In this document: piece after piece, positions 39,021-49,978 of the stretch
Layout of the letters: each line of letters opens with the position of its first letter
Numbering within the stretch: the stretch's first letter is position 1
DNA from: CAVPJW01 sp963705525
Lineage (GTDB): Bacteria > Acidobacteriota > Vicinamibacteria > Vicinamibacterales > CAVPJW01
DNA: 64,000 nt
Direction of reading: 5' to 3'
Assembly (NCBI GenBank): GCA_963705525.1
Contig: CAVPJW010000002.1
Coordinates: forward strand, 1-64,000
Made by a program: the position numbers and the translations under genes
Notes under the pieces: model-generated
What the model was told of the DNA's origin: nothing
The model's input: the letters and a program-made list of their open reading frames with translations, nothing else
The model's database searches: none

Positions 39021-41507
39021 ATGGTCGACGAATCTCCTCCGCCGATCCTCCAATGGTTCGAATCGTCTTATCAGACGGTGGAGGAGCGGACGCCGGATAT
39101 ATTCCTCGCCGGTTATGGCTTCGTTTGGCTACCGCCACCATTCCGGGCCGACCAGAGTGACGTCAGCGTCGGCTACGACGTCTACGATCGCTTTGATCTT
39201 GGACGGCCGGGCCGGCCGACGCTCTACGGAACAGAAGACGGGCTCAAAGCACTGGCAAGAATGCTCCACCGAGCCGGCGTCAGCCTGCACCTTGATTTCG
39301 TAGTCAACCATAACGGATTTTCCAACCTGGGAACGCCGGGCTTCGGTGCGGCGGGTGGTTATCCAGGTTTCGCGATCACGCTGCCACAGGACATCGACGG
39401 CGACTTTCACTCCGCGTTCGCTGGTGGAGTTGAACTCGAGCGGTTGGCTGGACTGATCGACATCGCTCACGAGAAGAACCATCGGTTCATTCGAAATCCG
39501 GTCACACCAGGGGATCCGCGCAACCTACCTGCCGGGATCACACCCGCATTTGGGCGGCTGGCCAACCTCCCCGAGCCTCAGAGCCGGCGCTTCTACCCTG
39601 ACATCGGTCACAACACGATCTTCGTCTTCGATCCCAGAACAAATGAAAGCGGAATCGCCGTGCACGGCTTCAATCTAGAAGACCCGATAGCCGGAGACCC
39701 GGTCGTCGAGAACGCCACCGGTTATCTGATGCGCAATGCTCAGTGGCTCGTCCAGGTGATCGGCGCTGACGGTCTCCGGATCGACGCGGCCAAACATGTG
39801 CCGGGGTTCGTGCTCGACTTTGTCGACCGAGCCGTCTACCGCCAGAACCCTCGGAAACTGTTGGACGGCACTCAACCCGACGTCTTCACGTACAGCGAAG
39901 TCTTTGATGCCAACCCCGCCGTGCTCCTCCCACACGTGAAGAAGAACATCGACCACGCCGACCCTGGGCGCATCGGCGGTAACCGCGACACGTTGGACTT
40001 CAAGCTCTACTTCGCACTCAAGGAGAACTTGGAAAGTACGGCGGTGCCGGGGGCTTGGCAGCGCATCAAGGGTGCAGCGCTGGACGTCTCTGACGATGGC
40101 CTCCACAACGGATCAGCAGGTGTTACGTTCACTCAGAACCACGACGTGTTCAAGCCGTTCGCTCTCGAGGAGGTCGCGCAAGCGTACACACTTATGATGC
40201 CTGGCAACACGGTCGTGTATTTCAACGGCCAAGAGTTCGGGAGCGACCGTGATTTCCCGAAGCCTGGGCGCGGCGATGCCCTAAGCACCGGGCAAGGAAG
40301 CCTCCTAACGCGACTCCTGGCGGCGCGCAACACCCATGGGCGCGGCAACTATGCCGAGCGCTGGGATGGGTCTGACGGTCTCTTCGCGTTCGAGCGCCAA
40401 GGTTTGGCGTTGGTGCTGCTGTCGAACCGCGGCGATGGCGGCTTCGACAGCCGGACTCTGACCCATGTTGGCTTTCCACCCGGCACCCTTCTCGTCGAGC
40501 TGTCCGGGAACGCCGCAGATCCAATCGTAAACCCGGACCGTGGTGGGCGCACCGACATCCCGCACATCTTGCGAGTCTTTGAGGAGGCGGGAATCAGGAA
40601 GGTCAACGTGCGCTTCCAGCGCCCCGGAACACTCTCCAACTCGGGTCAGTTTAACTTTCACGGTAAGGGGTTTCTTGTCTACGGACTCGCCACGCCGCAG
40701 TCGGACAGAGGACTTGAGTTGACCAACGTTGCCAGCGTGCTTCCCGGTCGTCTCGATCCCTCCAACGATCGCGAGAACGGCAGGCAGCGCCAGACGGACG
40801 TCAGCGTCATCCGAAGCGACTCTTTCGAGGTTCGACTTCGCACGAAGGCCGTACGATTGCTGGGATCAGATGCTCTGCGCGATGTGGAGGCGGACGGCGA
40901 CGAGGCTTTACTACGCATGGACAGCGGCCGCGATCTGAATGACAACGGCGTGGTGGACTTCAGAACGCCCGGGACGACGGAGTACGGCTTCGAACGGTTC
41001 GCCACCAAGAGCCGACCGCTGATCGGTGACCACGACATGGACGCGCCGCGTGGTGATGGAGAGTTCAGACAAGTCATTAACGCCACGCGCCTCGAAGAAG
41101 GGCCGCATTTTCTCACTGCCCATGCGTATCGTCTTCGAGCCCCTGGCAGTCCCGCGGTATTTAGCGACTTCAAGAAGGTGCTTTACATCGACCGCCTGCC
41201 GCCGGTTTCAGCGTTCGACCACTTTCATTCGGTTGAATCAGCACCAGGTGACACCGAAGTATGGATACGATCAATGGATTTCACGGCAGAGAGAGTTCAT
41301 GTCTTCCCGAACCTACCCGGCGGAACGGGCGAATCCGGAATCCTCGACATGGTGGCGGAGGGAAAAGGAAAGCTGCAGCGGATCGACAGGTCGCTGTTCA
41401 AGGGTACGCTGCGGAATTTGCCGAGCGGCAACAATTCACTCACGATTGTCACTTTCGAGCCGACCGGGACGCACAGTATCAGACAAGTCATGGCTAATGC
41501 ACCGTAG
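39021..41507 (+). CDS. GH13 alpha-amylase family protein
   Basis: About 829 aa from the ATG at 39021. The TIM-barrel motifs are complete: DFVVNHNG (region I), GLRIDAAKH with the nucleophile Asp near 254 (region II), TYSEVFD with the acid/base Glu near 293 (region III) and FTQNHD with Asp near 374 (region IV). C-terminal strand-rich domains follow. A signal-peptide-like stretch (GWCRIFAIALAATLLS) lies in frame just upstream but has no start codon of its own; the only upstream ATG (38838) overlaps the propeller gene. The true start may be lost or the junction altered. It probably degrades or remodels alpha-glucans outside the cytoplasm. Confidence 0.85.
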   Translation: MVDESPPPILQWFESSYQTVEERTPDIFLAGYGFVWLPPPFRADQSDVSVGYDVYDRFDLGRPGRPTLYGTEDGLKALARMLHRAGVSLHLDFVVNHNGFSNLGTPGFGAAGGYPGFAITLPQDIDGDFHSAFAGGVELERLAGLIDIAHEKNHRFIRNPVTPGDPRNLPAGITPAFGRLANLPEPQSRRFYPDIGHNTIFVFDPRTNESGIAVHGFNLEDPIAGDPVVENATGYLMRNAQWLVQVIGADGLRIDAAKHVPGFVLDFVDRAVYRQNPRKLLDGTQPDVFTYSEVFDANPAVLLPHVKKNIDHADPGRIGGNRDTLDFKLYFALKENLESTAVPGAWQRIKGAALDVSDDGLHNGSAGVTFTQNHDVFKPFALEEVAQAYTLMMPGNTVVYFNGQEFGSDRDFPKPGRGDALSTGQGSLLTRLLAARNTHGRGNYAERWDGSDGLFAFERQGLALVLLSNRGDGGFDSRTLTHVGFPPGTLLVELSGNAADPIVNPDRGGRTDIPHILRVFEEAGIRKVNVRFQRPGTLSNSGQFNFHGKGFLVYGLATPQSDRGLELTNVASVLPGRLDPSNDRENGRQRQTDVSVIRSDSFEVRLRTKAVRLLGSDALRDVEADGDEALLRMDSGRDLNDNGVVDFRTPGTTEYGFERFATKSRPLIGDHDMDAPRGDGEFRQVINATRLEEGPHFLTAHAYRLRAPGSPAVFSDFKKVLYIDRLPPVSAFDHFHSVESAPGDTEVWIRSMDFTAERVHVFPNLPGGTGESGILDMVAEGKGKLQRIDRSLFKGTLRNLPSGNNSLTIVTFEPTGTHSIRQVMANAP

Positions 41508-41791
41508 TGTCACGGAGATCAAATTGTCGTTCATCTCTCAGGTGCGGCGTCCTTCCTTGCCGCGTCCTCACCGACGACGGCGGAGAGTATCGATTGCCGG
41601 CCTTTCACACGGTTGCAGCTCGGGTCCGCTGGTCTTGACCGTCGTCTCTACCCGCTCTCAACGAATGGGGAAAGCCCTTAAGAATCGCTGCTGGCAAGCA
41701 GCGGCACCCTTGCCAATTGACCTTGGCCGGTCCCGACGGGTGAACACTACCGTTGTCATTCCGGTTATGTCCCAGGATTGGGAAAAGCAGC

Positions 41792-44700
41792 ATGGCCACT
41801 AAAGCATGGTTGTCGCCTTGGATTCGGCGCGCCGCCTCGGCCGGGCTTCTCTCGGTCGTGGCGCTTGGCGTCTTCTATTACTTCCACTTCTCTCGGCGAA
41901 CGCGATTGCTTGATGACTCCTACATGAGGCAGACGGCGACGGCGGCCGACAACTTGGCGAGTGCACTCCTGGGCTTGCAAGAAAGCCTCACGAATCTGAG
42001 ATCTGGACCTCCAGATTCGGAGCCGCCAGATTGCGACAGTCTCAAGGAAGCGCTTCGGCAGAATCCCGCATTCGATCCCACGACCGCATCGTGCGAAGGA
42101 AAACAGAACCGCCAGATTGAGTTCCGGCTAGAACGGAAGGACGGTTCGACAGCGATAGTGTTCGAAACAGGCTGGGGACTCAAGGGAACCCCAAACCTCG
42201 GGCCACAGCTTTACGGAGGCCCTTTCGCCACAATGTTTCTTGCGGCTGGTAGTGGGAACGTGTTGTTCTACACCCGTGGGGGGGCTGTCCGTCTGTCGAC
42301 TGTGCCAAGAACAAAAATGGCGACGACCGAGTCAGCCGGAGCACTCAAAAATGCCGTTAAGGATCAGCCAAGGACATCAGAAACAGTCTCAGTCACGGCA
42401 GCCGATAAACTGCTGGCGAGTGAGATCCGAGAGGTGGAAATCTCTGGAAGACCGTACAGACTCTATCTTCAGCCGTTACCGGCACCGCTCGATGTGAGAT
42501 ACGTCAACGAGCCTCACGTCGACGCCCCATGGATCGTCGGTGGGCTGGTCCCATCGTCGGACTATCGGGTGCAAGCGATGGTCATCTCGCCAACGCTAGT
42601 GATCTTTGGCATCGGCGTGCTTGTGGTAGCGATCCTAATTGGGCCTTATCTGAAGTTCCGCTTCATGGGCGCGAGAGAAGCTGTGAGAGGCAACCAGCTA
42701 GTGCTCCTACTGGTATCCGTGCTCATAGCCTTCGCGCTCGCCACACTCGCGACGATCCACACCCTCGCCTACCAAGCCACCCTGGGCCTACGGAAGGAGC
42801 TCGTCGAACAGGTTGGAGAGAGGATTCGGCAAAACATCAAAGATGAGTTGAGCTTGCTGCAGGAACAGCTTATCCAGACTAGCGTTGCGAGAACCCTGGG
42901 AACTCCTGTCAAAGACGCGGCCGGCGATCGAACGCGCTCGGATAGGCAGAAGTTAATCTCACAAGACATCAAAATGAATGTGCTCGCCTACTCGAGTTCC
43001 TCGGCTTATCCGTACTTCGATGTGATCTTCTGGATCGACAAGAACGGGCAGCAGATGGCGAAGGAACTCAGTACGGGTCGGCTTACTCCGCTTTTGCGGC
43101 TGGAAGACCGCGAATACTTTCAGCGGGCTCTCCATGACGAAATGTGGTTCTCGCTCGCACGAACTCGGCCTCCTGAGGGTCCCACTGTTCGTGAACCCAC
43201 AACTGATTCGAAAAACCCTTTCAAGTGCACATTATTAGACGGTCGACGCTTCGTGGAGTCCATTCGATCCAAAACGACCGGTGCCGTGGCGGCCGTCCTG
43301 TCTCTGAAGTATGCCTGTGAGCGACCCATTCCGGTGTCAGACGCTGCGGTACGCACTGAACGAGCCCCGATCGTCGCTGCAATTCAAGCCCCTTTGCTCA
43401 GCGTGGTGAACCCCGTTCTTCCGGCAGGCATGCAGTTTGCCGTAGTCGATGAAAAAGGCAAAACGCTTTTCCACTCCAACACCGCGCTCAATCTTCGCGA
43501 GGACTTCTTCGACGAGCTGGATCCGTCCATGCCGGCGCGCGCGGCAGCGATCACGGGGAGGGCCGAGCACCTGGAGCTTATGTACCGGTCGGTTCCGAGC
43601 CTGGCCTGGATGGGTCGAGTAGATGCCGACATCCCTTGGACAGTCGTCGTTCTCCTGGACCAGACGGCCGACAGGTTCGCGGGCCTCGATATGGTGTCCT
43701 TTTCCCTGGCACTTGAGAGCGCGTATCTCGTATTGATGGTCCTTGTGAGCCTCTGGCTGCATTTCATCGGACGACCCTACTTGTACCCTGGTGAACCGCA
43801 CGCAAAGTGGTACTGGCCCGATTCACGACGTTCGCCGAGCTACCACCGGATCCTGATTTGTGAGTTGTGCGGCCTCGTGGCCTGGGCGAGTGCGGAAGTG
43901 TGGGGCGGCCCGGAAATCGGGCTCGTGTTCGCAGGGTTTCTGGCCGTAATCGGTCTGACCATTACACACAGCCTGTTGAAGGTTGGCTCTCCTTTCGAGA
44001 ATCGAACCAGCACGTCAAACAGATGCCGCAATAGGATTATGTGCACCCTGCTTGTCCTGGGTCTAGCGCTCGCCTGGTCAGCGAGCCAGTCCTTGCAAGT
44101 GGAGTACTGGACGCTACTCACGATCGTTCTGGCAGTGGTGCTTCTGTCGCGTAGCCTGATCTGGCTCATTCTCCTGACGTGTGGCGTGTTCCTCACTCTG
44201 GTGGTCCTTGTAGGCCAGCAAGGGAACGGCCATCTAGGTGTTCTGCTTGTCGCGATCGCGCTCGTGGGCGCAGTGCTCCTCTGTAGGTGGCTTCCCGATG
44301 GGTGGGTGCGGTACAGCAGGATCCTGATCTGGGGCGATCGTCTTGCAAGCCGCTGGCAGGGCACGTTCCTGGCAGCGTCCCTGTCGCTAGCGGTCGCCAG
44401 CGCGATTCTGCCGACGTTCAGCATCTACAGGGCGGTGCACGATGAAGTCGTCGTGCTATTGGCGCGAGATCGCGAGCGATCGTTGGCGTTAAGTCTTCGG
44501 CAACGTTGGCGAGCTCAAACGGAGAAGTATGAAAGGACTCGCATACGCTCTGACATCAGCAAACAAATCGATGCCGACTGGCGCACAGATGGCAGGGCAT
44601 ACAAACTGACGGTATACGGGCCTTGCGATTGGCTCAGGATCGACACCACGAACCGTGACAACAGACGGTCAGACGGATTCGAAACGGCGAAAGGCACGCC

Positions 44701-46172
44701 AGTAAGGTTACCACTCATTAGCTATTTTCGACGATGGCTGCCCACCTATAGCGAGGAGGCCACCATTCTGCGCAGCCTGGCTCAATCGGTCGATCTTCAG
44801 GCGAACCAGGAGGACGACGTAGTCGGCGGCGGTGAAACGGCCGGCAGAGAGTGCGAGAGGTCCACGGGCGAGGTTGGAAACGGGAGGTTTGCGAGATCTT
44901 TCAGTTCCCGGCTCCGGATGAGAAGTCAACAGCAGCCATTGGGCAGTCCAGAACACCCGCTTGCTAGAGAACCTGCAAGTTTGTCCCTGAGCACTCCAAT
45001 CGAGAGTTTGATCCTGAGCCCGGGAGTGTATTGGATCCTGGCGTTCGCTCTGATTGTGGGTGTGGTCGCTTGGATTATCAACGACCTGGTGAGCAAGATC
45101 TTTCTTTTGAAGATGCCCCAGCACGGTCCGGCAGCGGTTAGGCCACCGCTGTCGGCCAGCAGCCTGATGCCGAATCGCCTATTGCTTCGCCATTCCGACG
45201 ATACCGCGGCTGAAGAGAGATTTGTTATCGGATGGGCTGACATCCGAGGGCCGTCATCGTCGCAGGCACTTGCTTCGGCGGCCGCCAATGCGAGCCAACA
45301 GACGATCGTGCTGGCGGGTTTGGCCGCGGTTCTAAACCAGCGGCGGCTTGCGCTTAAAGCGCTGCGCCTGCTCGAGCGGCTCGTCTCGATGCCGGATCAC
45401 ACCATCGTGATCGAATCGGATGTGGATCCCTTGTATTACTTCGCGGCAAGGTCATTCGAGAACCCACGCAGACATGAATTCGAGTCGGCGGTTCTCGCGC
45501 GGTGGGCCACAGCCCTGGAGTCCTTCCAGAAGATCCGTGCGCCCAGGGAGTCCGTGGCTCGTACAGTCGAGGCGACACATGAATGGAAACATAGTCTTGA
45601 GTTGGAAAGTCAAGCTAGGCCGAGCGGGCGCAGTTATGTGGCACAACTATGCGATCAACTCGCACTTGTGCTGCCTAAAGGGGACAGGGCGAATTTGACC
45701 CGTGATAGCGCGATCGATGAGACGTTGGACCTCGCGGCCGCGCACTACTGGAGGCTATGGTCGGTACTGTACGACCGACGAGAAGATCGTACTCTATTGG
45801 CTTGCTGTTGAAGGTTTCGTAAATTGGAAGATGCTAGACACACTTAGGAACCTTGTGAGGCGCGGCCTAGTCGTAGAGTGGCCGCGCATTCGCTTGATGA
45901 ATGAGAGCTTTCGCCGTTTCGCGCGAGGGGCTGAGCCCCAACGTCAATTTGCCGAGTGGGAGCGAGAAGCCGGTCCGAGCATATGGAAGCGACTCAAATT
46001 CCCGCTCGTGCTCAGCCTGATCGCGCTGGGCGGCTTTCTATTTGCGACACAGCGGGGAGCCTTCAACGAAACGGTTGCACTGCTCGTCGGCATCGCCAGC
46101 GGTGTCCCGGCGATCATCCGACTGACGACCTTCTTACGGCCAGGTTCACCTGGCGGCAGACCAGATGAGTAA
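41792..46172 (+). CDS. giant multi-pass membrane protein with Cache-like sensor domain; frameshift near 45768
   Basis: About 1,460 aa when the last 130 codons are joined in the next frame. Membrane spans lie at the N-terminus, two near residues 260-325, and about ten between 645 and 1110. A Cache-like region follows the second pair (YPYFDVIFWIDKNGQQMAKE, LEDREYFQRAL). A coiled stretch precedes it (VEQVGERIRQNIKDELSLLQ). The cytosolic end continues after a one-base change near 45768 as TTDEKIVLYWLAVEGFVNWK and then LDTLRNLVRRGLVVEW, with a final membrane hairpin. No kinase, cyclase or GGDEF domain is visible, so the output is unknown. Predicted role: membrane sensor or scaffold. Confidence 0.7.
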
Positions 46173-46336
46173 AGCGAACGGCGCGTCATCAATGCAGGAG
46201 GCTCTGCCAAGGAGAACCCGCGAAGGTCGTCCCCATGTTCGAGAATCCGAGCCGGTAGTCGGTCCCGAATCTTATGGATCGGCCTGTCGGTGTCGAGCGG
46301 TCCGCCTCGTTGTCTTCTGACCACAGTGAGGATGAC

Positions 46337-46915
46337 ATGAACTGGGGTCTCGTACCTGAAATCTTCTTCGATATTATTGCGCGAGTCATGCCGGGCTCCG
46401 TGGTCATACTGACGGCGATGGCCGTCGGCCTCGGTCCGAGCAGAGCGTGTGAATTAATTCTTCTGAATGCTTCAGATCTCGGCGTTGCCGTACTGGTGCT
46501 CCTTGCACTCGTCTCCTATGCCGTTGCAGTCACGATGAAGCAAGTGGGGGAATCAATCGGGGCGCTCGCAGAGAAATGGAAAGGGAACAAACGACAGGAG
46601 GGGAGTGCGAAGGTTGACGAGCTGATTCTCTGGAGTATCAGGAGGGCGCTACCCGGAGAAGCCGCCAGGCTATTGAAGATCCAAGCGGAACAAAACTTCT
46701 GTGAGGTGCTGATTCCCGGAGTGGGCCTTCTAGTGCCGATCGATCTTTGGCTGCTGTGGAATGCCTCTGGAAGGGCTCTAGGTGAAAGGATCTCGCTCTT
46801 GGGGGGCATGATCCTTGTCATTTCCGCCTGCTGGACATGGAAGGTCAAATTGCAGGCGCTGTACGAGTCCAACTTACGCACGCTGCACTCCATCGTAGAA
46901 GTCCAGACCAGGTGA
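46337..46915 (+). CDS. hypothetical membrane protein, 192 aa
   Basis: The start MNWGLVPEIFFDIIARVMPG follows GAGG. Four hydrophobic segments (VVILTAMAVGL, VAVLVLLALVSYAVAVTMKQ, LIPGVGLLVPIDLWLLWNA, ISLLGGMILVISACWTW) with a cytosolic loop containing KGNKRQEGSAKVDELILWSI. I do not recognise the family. It follows the giant Cache-type protein by about 165 bp on the same strand and may function with it. Confidence 0.68.
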   Translation: MNWGLVPEIFFDIIARVMPGSVVILTAMAVGLGPSRACELILLNASDLGVAVLVLLALVSYAVAVTMKQVGESIGALAEKWKGNKRQEGSAKVDELILWSIRRALPGEAARLLKIQAEQNFCEVLIPGVGLLVPIDLWLLWNASGRALGERISLLGGMILVISACWTWKVKLQALYESNLRTLHSIVEVQTR

Positions 46916-47133
46916 CTGCCAGAGTAAACATTCGCATGATCACAATCGGTCAAAAACCATCGGGTTGTAAACGCTTGCTCAGGCCTTCGACGATGTTCGA
47001 CAAGGACCTTGGTCAATCGGGCGGAAGGATCTGTACATCATCCAAGCGACAATGTCAGGCTTCTGCACCTCGCGTTTCCCTTGTCTAGCGGGTGCGGATT
47101 TCGTGCGGCTGACGCTATCTCCTTCCATATTCG

Positions 47134-47511
47134 TTATGCCCTCAACTCAAACCATAGTGGTCGATGATCAGACATGTAGTACCGCAGGTACATATTGAAG
47201 TCTTTCTTCCCCCGGTCGTCCCATAGCAGCTTGAAGATCACGGCATCGTAGTCGAACACGCCGAGCTGACCCGTGAAGTAATCCTTCGTCGGCCCAGGGA
47301 AGAAGGCGGTCTGATCGTAGTGTTGGTCAGAGGCCAGGTTCGAACCGATCTCGGAGGAATGAGTCGGGAGTTCCAGGCCTTTGCTCGTTAACGCGTCATA
47401 AATCGGATCGCCCGCCGCACGTTTTGGCATGTTGAAATCCCCGAGGGGCGACGACTTCCCGCGGGTGAACGAAAACGTACTCGCTCGACGCTGCGCCGCC
47501 CAGCGGGCCAC
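47134..47511 (-). pseudogene. C-terminal remnant of an endonuclease/exonuclease/phosphatase family protein
   Basis: The 125 codons contain LGDFNMP, SDQHYDQTAFFPG, GVFDYDAVIFKLLW and the terminal YYMSDHRPLWFEL, the metal-binding Asp/Asn and catalytic SDH motifs of the EEP fold. The N-terminal half of such enzymes, including the first catalytic Glu, is absent; frames upstream carry no continuation. The family is normally twice this size, so this is a 5'-truncated fragment. Confidence 0.7.
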
Positions 47512-47604
47512 TGCAAACGTCTCCAGCGCAACGCTTGTGCCGCTCGAACGAAACCGTGAATTTCGAGCTGGGCCGATGCGGGTTTCGCGGGCCGCCGCTT
47601 GATA

Positions 47605-48363
47605 TTACTTGGAATGTCCTGCACGTTCTAATCGTGGATTGATCCACACAGCCCAATCTTGCCCGAATGAAGGGCCTGCTTCCACGATAAGGCGAATGGT
47701 AGTCGCGCCGGCCATTGGAGTAAGGTCAGCATCAATTGTTCTCAGTGCTTTGTCATAGCCTTTGTCAGATACTTTCGTCACTACCGACATGGGTAGGGTT
47801 CCGCCAAACGCCTCAACGACGAATTCGGCCTCACCAGCCGAACCTTGCAGGAATCCGACCATTGCCCTGAATCGGTCGCCAGCGCGAATAGGTTCCGGAA
47901 GATTGTAGTCTCCCCAGATATGACCATTGGAAATCCACTGGGGATGAGTCTCCAGGACGCGGTCTGTCTGAGAGCCATCCTCCAAGAAGGCGTTGTTCCG
48001 GTTTAGGGCAAACCCTTGAGGGTCGGCGTCCGATCCTCCCCAACGAAGAAACGTCGCTCCCGAATTGATTGTCCGAATGGCAGATGGGGCATTGGTTGTC
48101 AGGTCGAAAACCCCTGACGAATCCGGCGGAATGCTGCCGTCGCCCTGCGAACCCTTTTTTTCATCCGACTTGTTTGTTTGCATAATCAAGCCAATTGCTA
48201 GCAGGCAAACGCCGACGCTACCAGAAACAATGCGTCCGGTCCTTCCAGGATCAATCTTGCCGCTGATCCTGCCCACAACCGCTATTCCCAGGAAGAAGAG
48301 TCCAAAGACTATCAAGAGAGTCGGCGTGGGGGTTTGGAGAATATCTCGAAGAAGCTCAGGCAT
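47605..48363 (-). CDS. membrane-anchored protein with C-terminal beta-sandwich-like domain
   Basis: A 252-aa protein with GGAGGAG before the ATG. Two membrane spans (TPTLLIVFGLFFLGIAVVG and GRIVSGSVGVCLLAIGLIMQ) are followed by a linker (NKSDEKKGSQGDGSIPPDSS) and a strand-rich domain of about 170 aa (HIWGDYNLPEPIRAGDRFRA, AEFVVEAFGG, ATTIRLIVEAGPSFGQDWAV). The closing WAVWINPRLER resembles carbohydrate-binding-module-like jelly rolls. Function unknown. Confidence 0.72.
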   Translation of the reverse strand: MPELLRDILQTPTPTLLIVFGLFFLGIAVVGRISGKIDPGRTGRIVSGSVGVCLLAIGLIMQTNKSDEKKGSQGDGSIPPDSSGVFDLTTNAPSAIRTINSGATFLRWGGSDADPQGFALNRNNAFLEDGSQTDRVLETHPQWISNGHIWGDYNLPEPIRAGDRFRAMVGFLQGSAGEAEFVVEAFGGTLPMSVVTKVSDKGYDKALRTIDADLTPMAGATTIRLIVEAGPSFGQDWAVWINPRLERAGHSK

Positions 48364-48690
48364 CTGCTCTCCTCCGACTCAGAATGTCTGTATGGCGGAC
48401 CGGTCCGCTAGGGAGTGCACCTCATGCCGAATCAGAATCCGAGCCTATCTCGACGCCCCAATTCACTTTGGAGATGCCGATTCGGCCCAAGCAGACAACC
48501 ACTTTACGCCGAAGTGGCGCCAAGTCGTATCCAATTTCAACCGAGCCAGAGCACTTCGTATCGCGATCTCCGAATCGCGTTCAAATGTTGAGAAGCCCAA
48601 GGACGAGTGCTTCTCTCAGGGTGGCCGGAAGAACTTGAGTATGTGCTCTACCCCGGCGGCCCATCGCGATTTAATCACCTCAGATAGGCA
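48364..48690. other. no gene recognised
   Basis: About 330 bases between the membrane protein and the recombinase remnant. Reading frames exist but have no family features, ribosome sites or consistent composition. Confidence 0.4.
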
Positions 48691-48866
48691 GGCCTTCCAT
48701 TTGGGCCGAACCAGAGCGAATGTGCGATCACTGGTCCGGGAGGCGGCACGTCTCGGCCGCGGACCGCCGGAGGTCCCACGACCATCGCGGACGGAAAAGC
48801 CCTCCCTTGGATTTGACCCGGTGCCCGACGGGAAGCCGTGACTTTGACACCATGGCGCAGGAGTAG
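48691..48866 (+). pseudogene. remnant of tyrosine-recombinase leader and first codons
   Basis: About 175 bp match the DNA at 55663-55840 before and into the intact-looking recombinase, including the shared block GGCCTTCCATTTGGGCCG, the dyad-rich leader, and coding words for KPSLGFDPVPDGKP against NPPLELTPVPDGTP. The start codon is ATC, a short deletion shifts the frame, and the copy ends in ATGGCGCAGGAGTAG. With the copy at 55663 it makes a direct repeat about 7 kb apart, in the same orientation, around the IS elements. Confidence 0.7.
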
Positions 48867-48880
48867 CGTCGCGAAAAAAT

Positions 48881-49978
48881 CTATTGAGGAAGTTCCGCGA
48901 GCACATACCGCAGGGCCGTCTCAAATAGTGTCGCGCGCGGATAATGATTGCCATCAACGAATTGCTTGATTGCAGCAACAACTGCCGGCGGTGCGTGAGG
49001 GTGCAACATCTCAACGTGCTCGAACGGAAGCGCAACTGCCCAATGATCGGCCTTCGCGTATCCAAGATAGACGCCTCCTGGCACGATGGCATCCTCATGC
49101 AGCATTTGGCTGTCCTGTTCGAGTGAAAACCTGGCAAGAGTCCGCCAAGCATTGCGCAGCACTCTCGACGTTCCATCTGCCGTTGAAACCGCTGGGATCG
49201 AATACATCTTTGGCGCGTTGTAAGGATTGAATCGCGCCATCGCGGCCATGCGTTCAGAGCGACGAAGACTGTCAATTCCTTTGCTGTCTCCAAAGTCGCA
49301 CGGCCCTGCACGAGTCGCTCGGAGGGCCTCCACAAGTCCACGGGGAACATCATCGGGCAACCTTGAACCAAGGACACTCCCCGCAACTGTAACGATAGCC
49401 GCTATCCGTGAGCGTGTTTGCTGATCACTGTCAATCGCCTCGAGCACATCCGACGCTCCTTTGCTGTATCCGAAGGCGATGTACGGGCGCAGGTCGGATT
49501 GGAATTGGCGATCGATGTATTGAATGATCTGTTGAGCGTTGTATTCCGTACCTCCCAGCGCAGTCACAGGCACCAATTCGACGTCTACGTTATGGCTGTT
49601 GTGTAAGTGGACCCTAGCATCCTCGAAGGGACTTGCAACATCTTCAACACACCGACCAAAGATGCCAGGCACTACCAGAACTCGGTAGCCGGACAGCGTT
49701 CCGAGGCTGTTCAAAGGCGGTGGCGATCCCGACGGCCAGAAATAGTCATTGCAGTATCCCCATACGCCCGGATCTGCTCCGTGGTTTAGAACGGCGCAAA
49801 ACAATGCACCAAATCGATTGCTTGGCATTGTCGCCCCAACCCTTATAGGCTCCGATCGAGCTGGTGGCACCGCATCTCTGACGAGAATTGGGGCGCAGCC
49901 CGCATTGCAAAGGACGGCGGCTAACAACCATCCTCCCCAGGTCCTTGAACGACGTCGATCTATTGCGTCAGCTGGCAT
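48881..49978 (-). CDS. alpha/beta-hydrolase-fold lipoprotein
   Basis: About 365 aa from the ATG at 49978. WGGWLLAAVLCNAGCAPI is a lipoprotein signal with lipobox Cys. YRVLVVPGIFGRCVED begins the hydrolase core. YIAFGYSKGASDVLEAI carries the nucleophile motif GYSKG. A late HADHWAV-like segment (YAKADHWAVALPFEH) supplies a candidate His. It is probably a surface or periplasmic esterase of unknown substrate. The frame is open further upstream but without a better start. Confidence 0.75.
   Translation of the reverse strand: MPADAIDRRRSRTWGGWLLAAVLCNAGCAPILVRDAVPPARSEPIRVGATMPSNRFGALFCAVLNHGADPGVWGYCNDYFWPSGSPPPLNSLGTLSGYRVLVVPGIFGRCVEDVASPFEDARVHLHNSHNVDVELVPVTALGGTEYNAQQIIQYIDRQFQSDLRPYIAFGYSKGASDVLEAIDSDQQTRSRIAAIVTVAGSVLGSRLPDDVPRGLVEALRATRAGPCDFGDSKGIDSLRRSERMAAMARFNPYNAPKMYSIPAVSTADGTSRVLRNAWRTLARFSLEQDSQMLHEDAIVPGGVYLGYAKADHWAVALPFEHVEMLHPHAPPAVVAAIKQFVDGNHYPRATLFETALRYVLAELPQ

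Noticed and set aside
48065..48841. 258-codon plus-strand frame
   Set aside because: Antisense to the membrane protein at 47605-48363; only its last 20 codons match recombinase sequence, as part of a dead copy.
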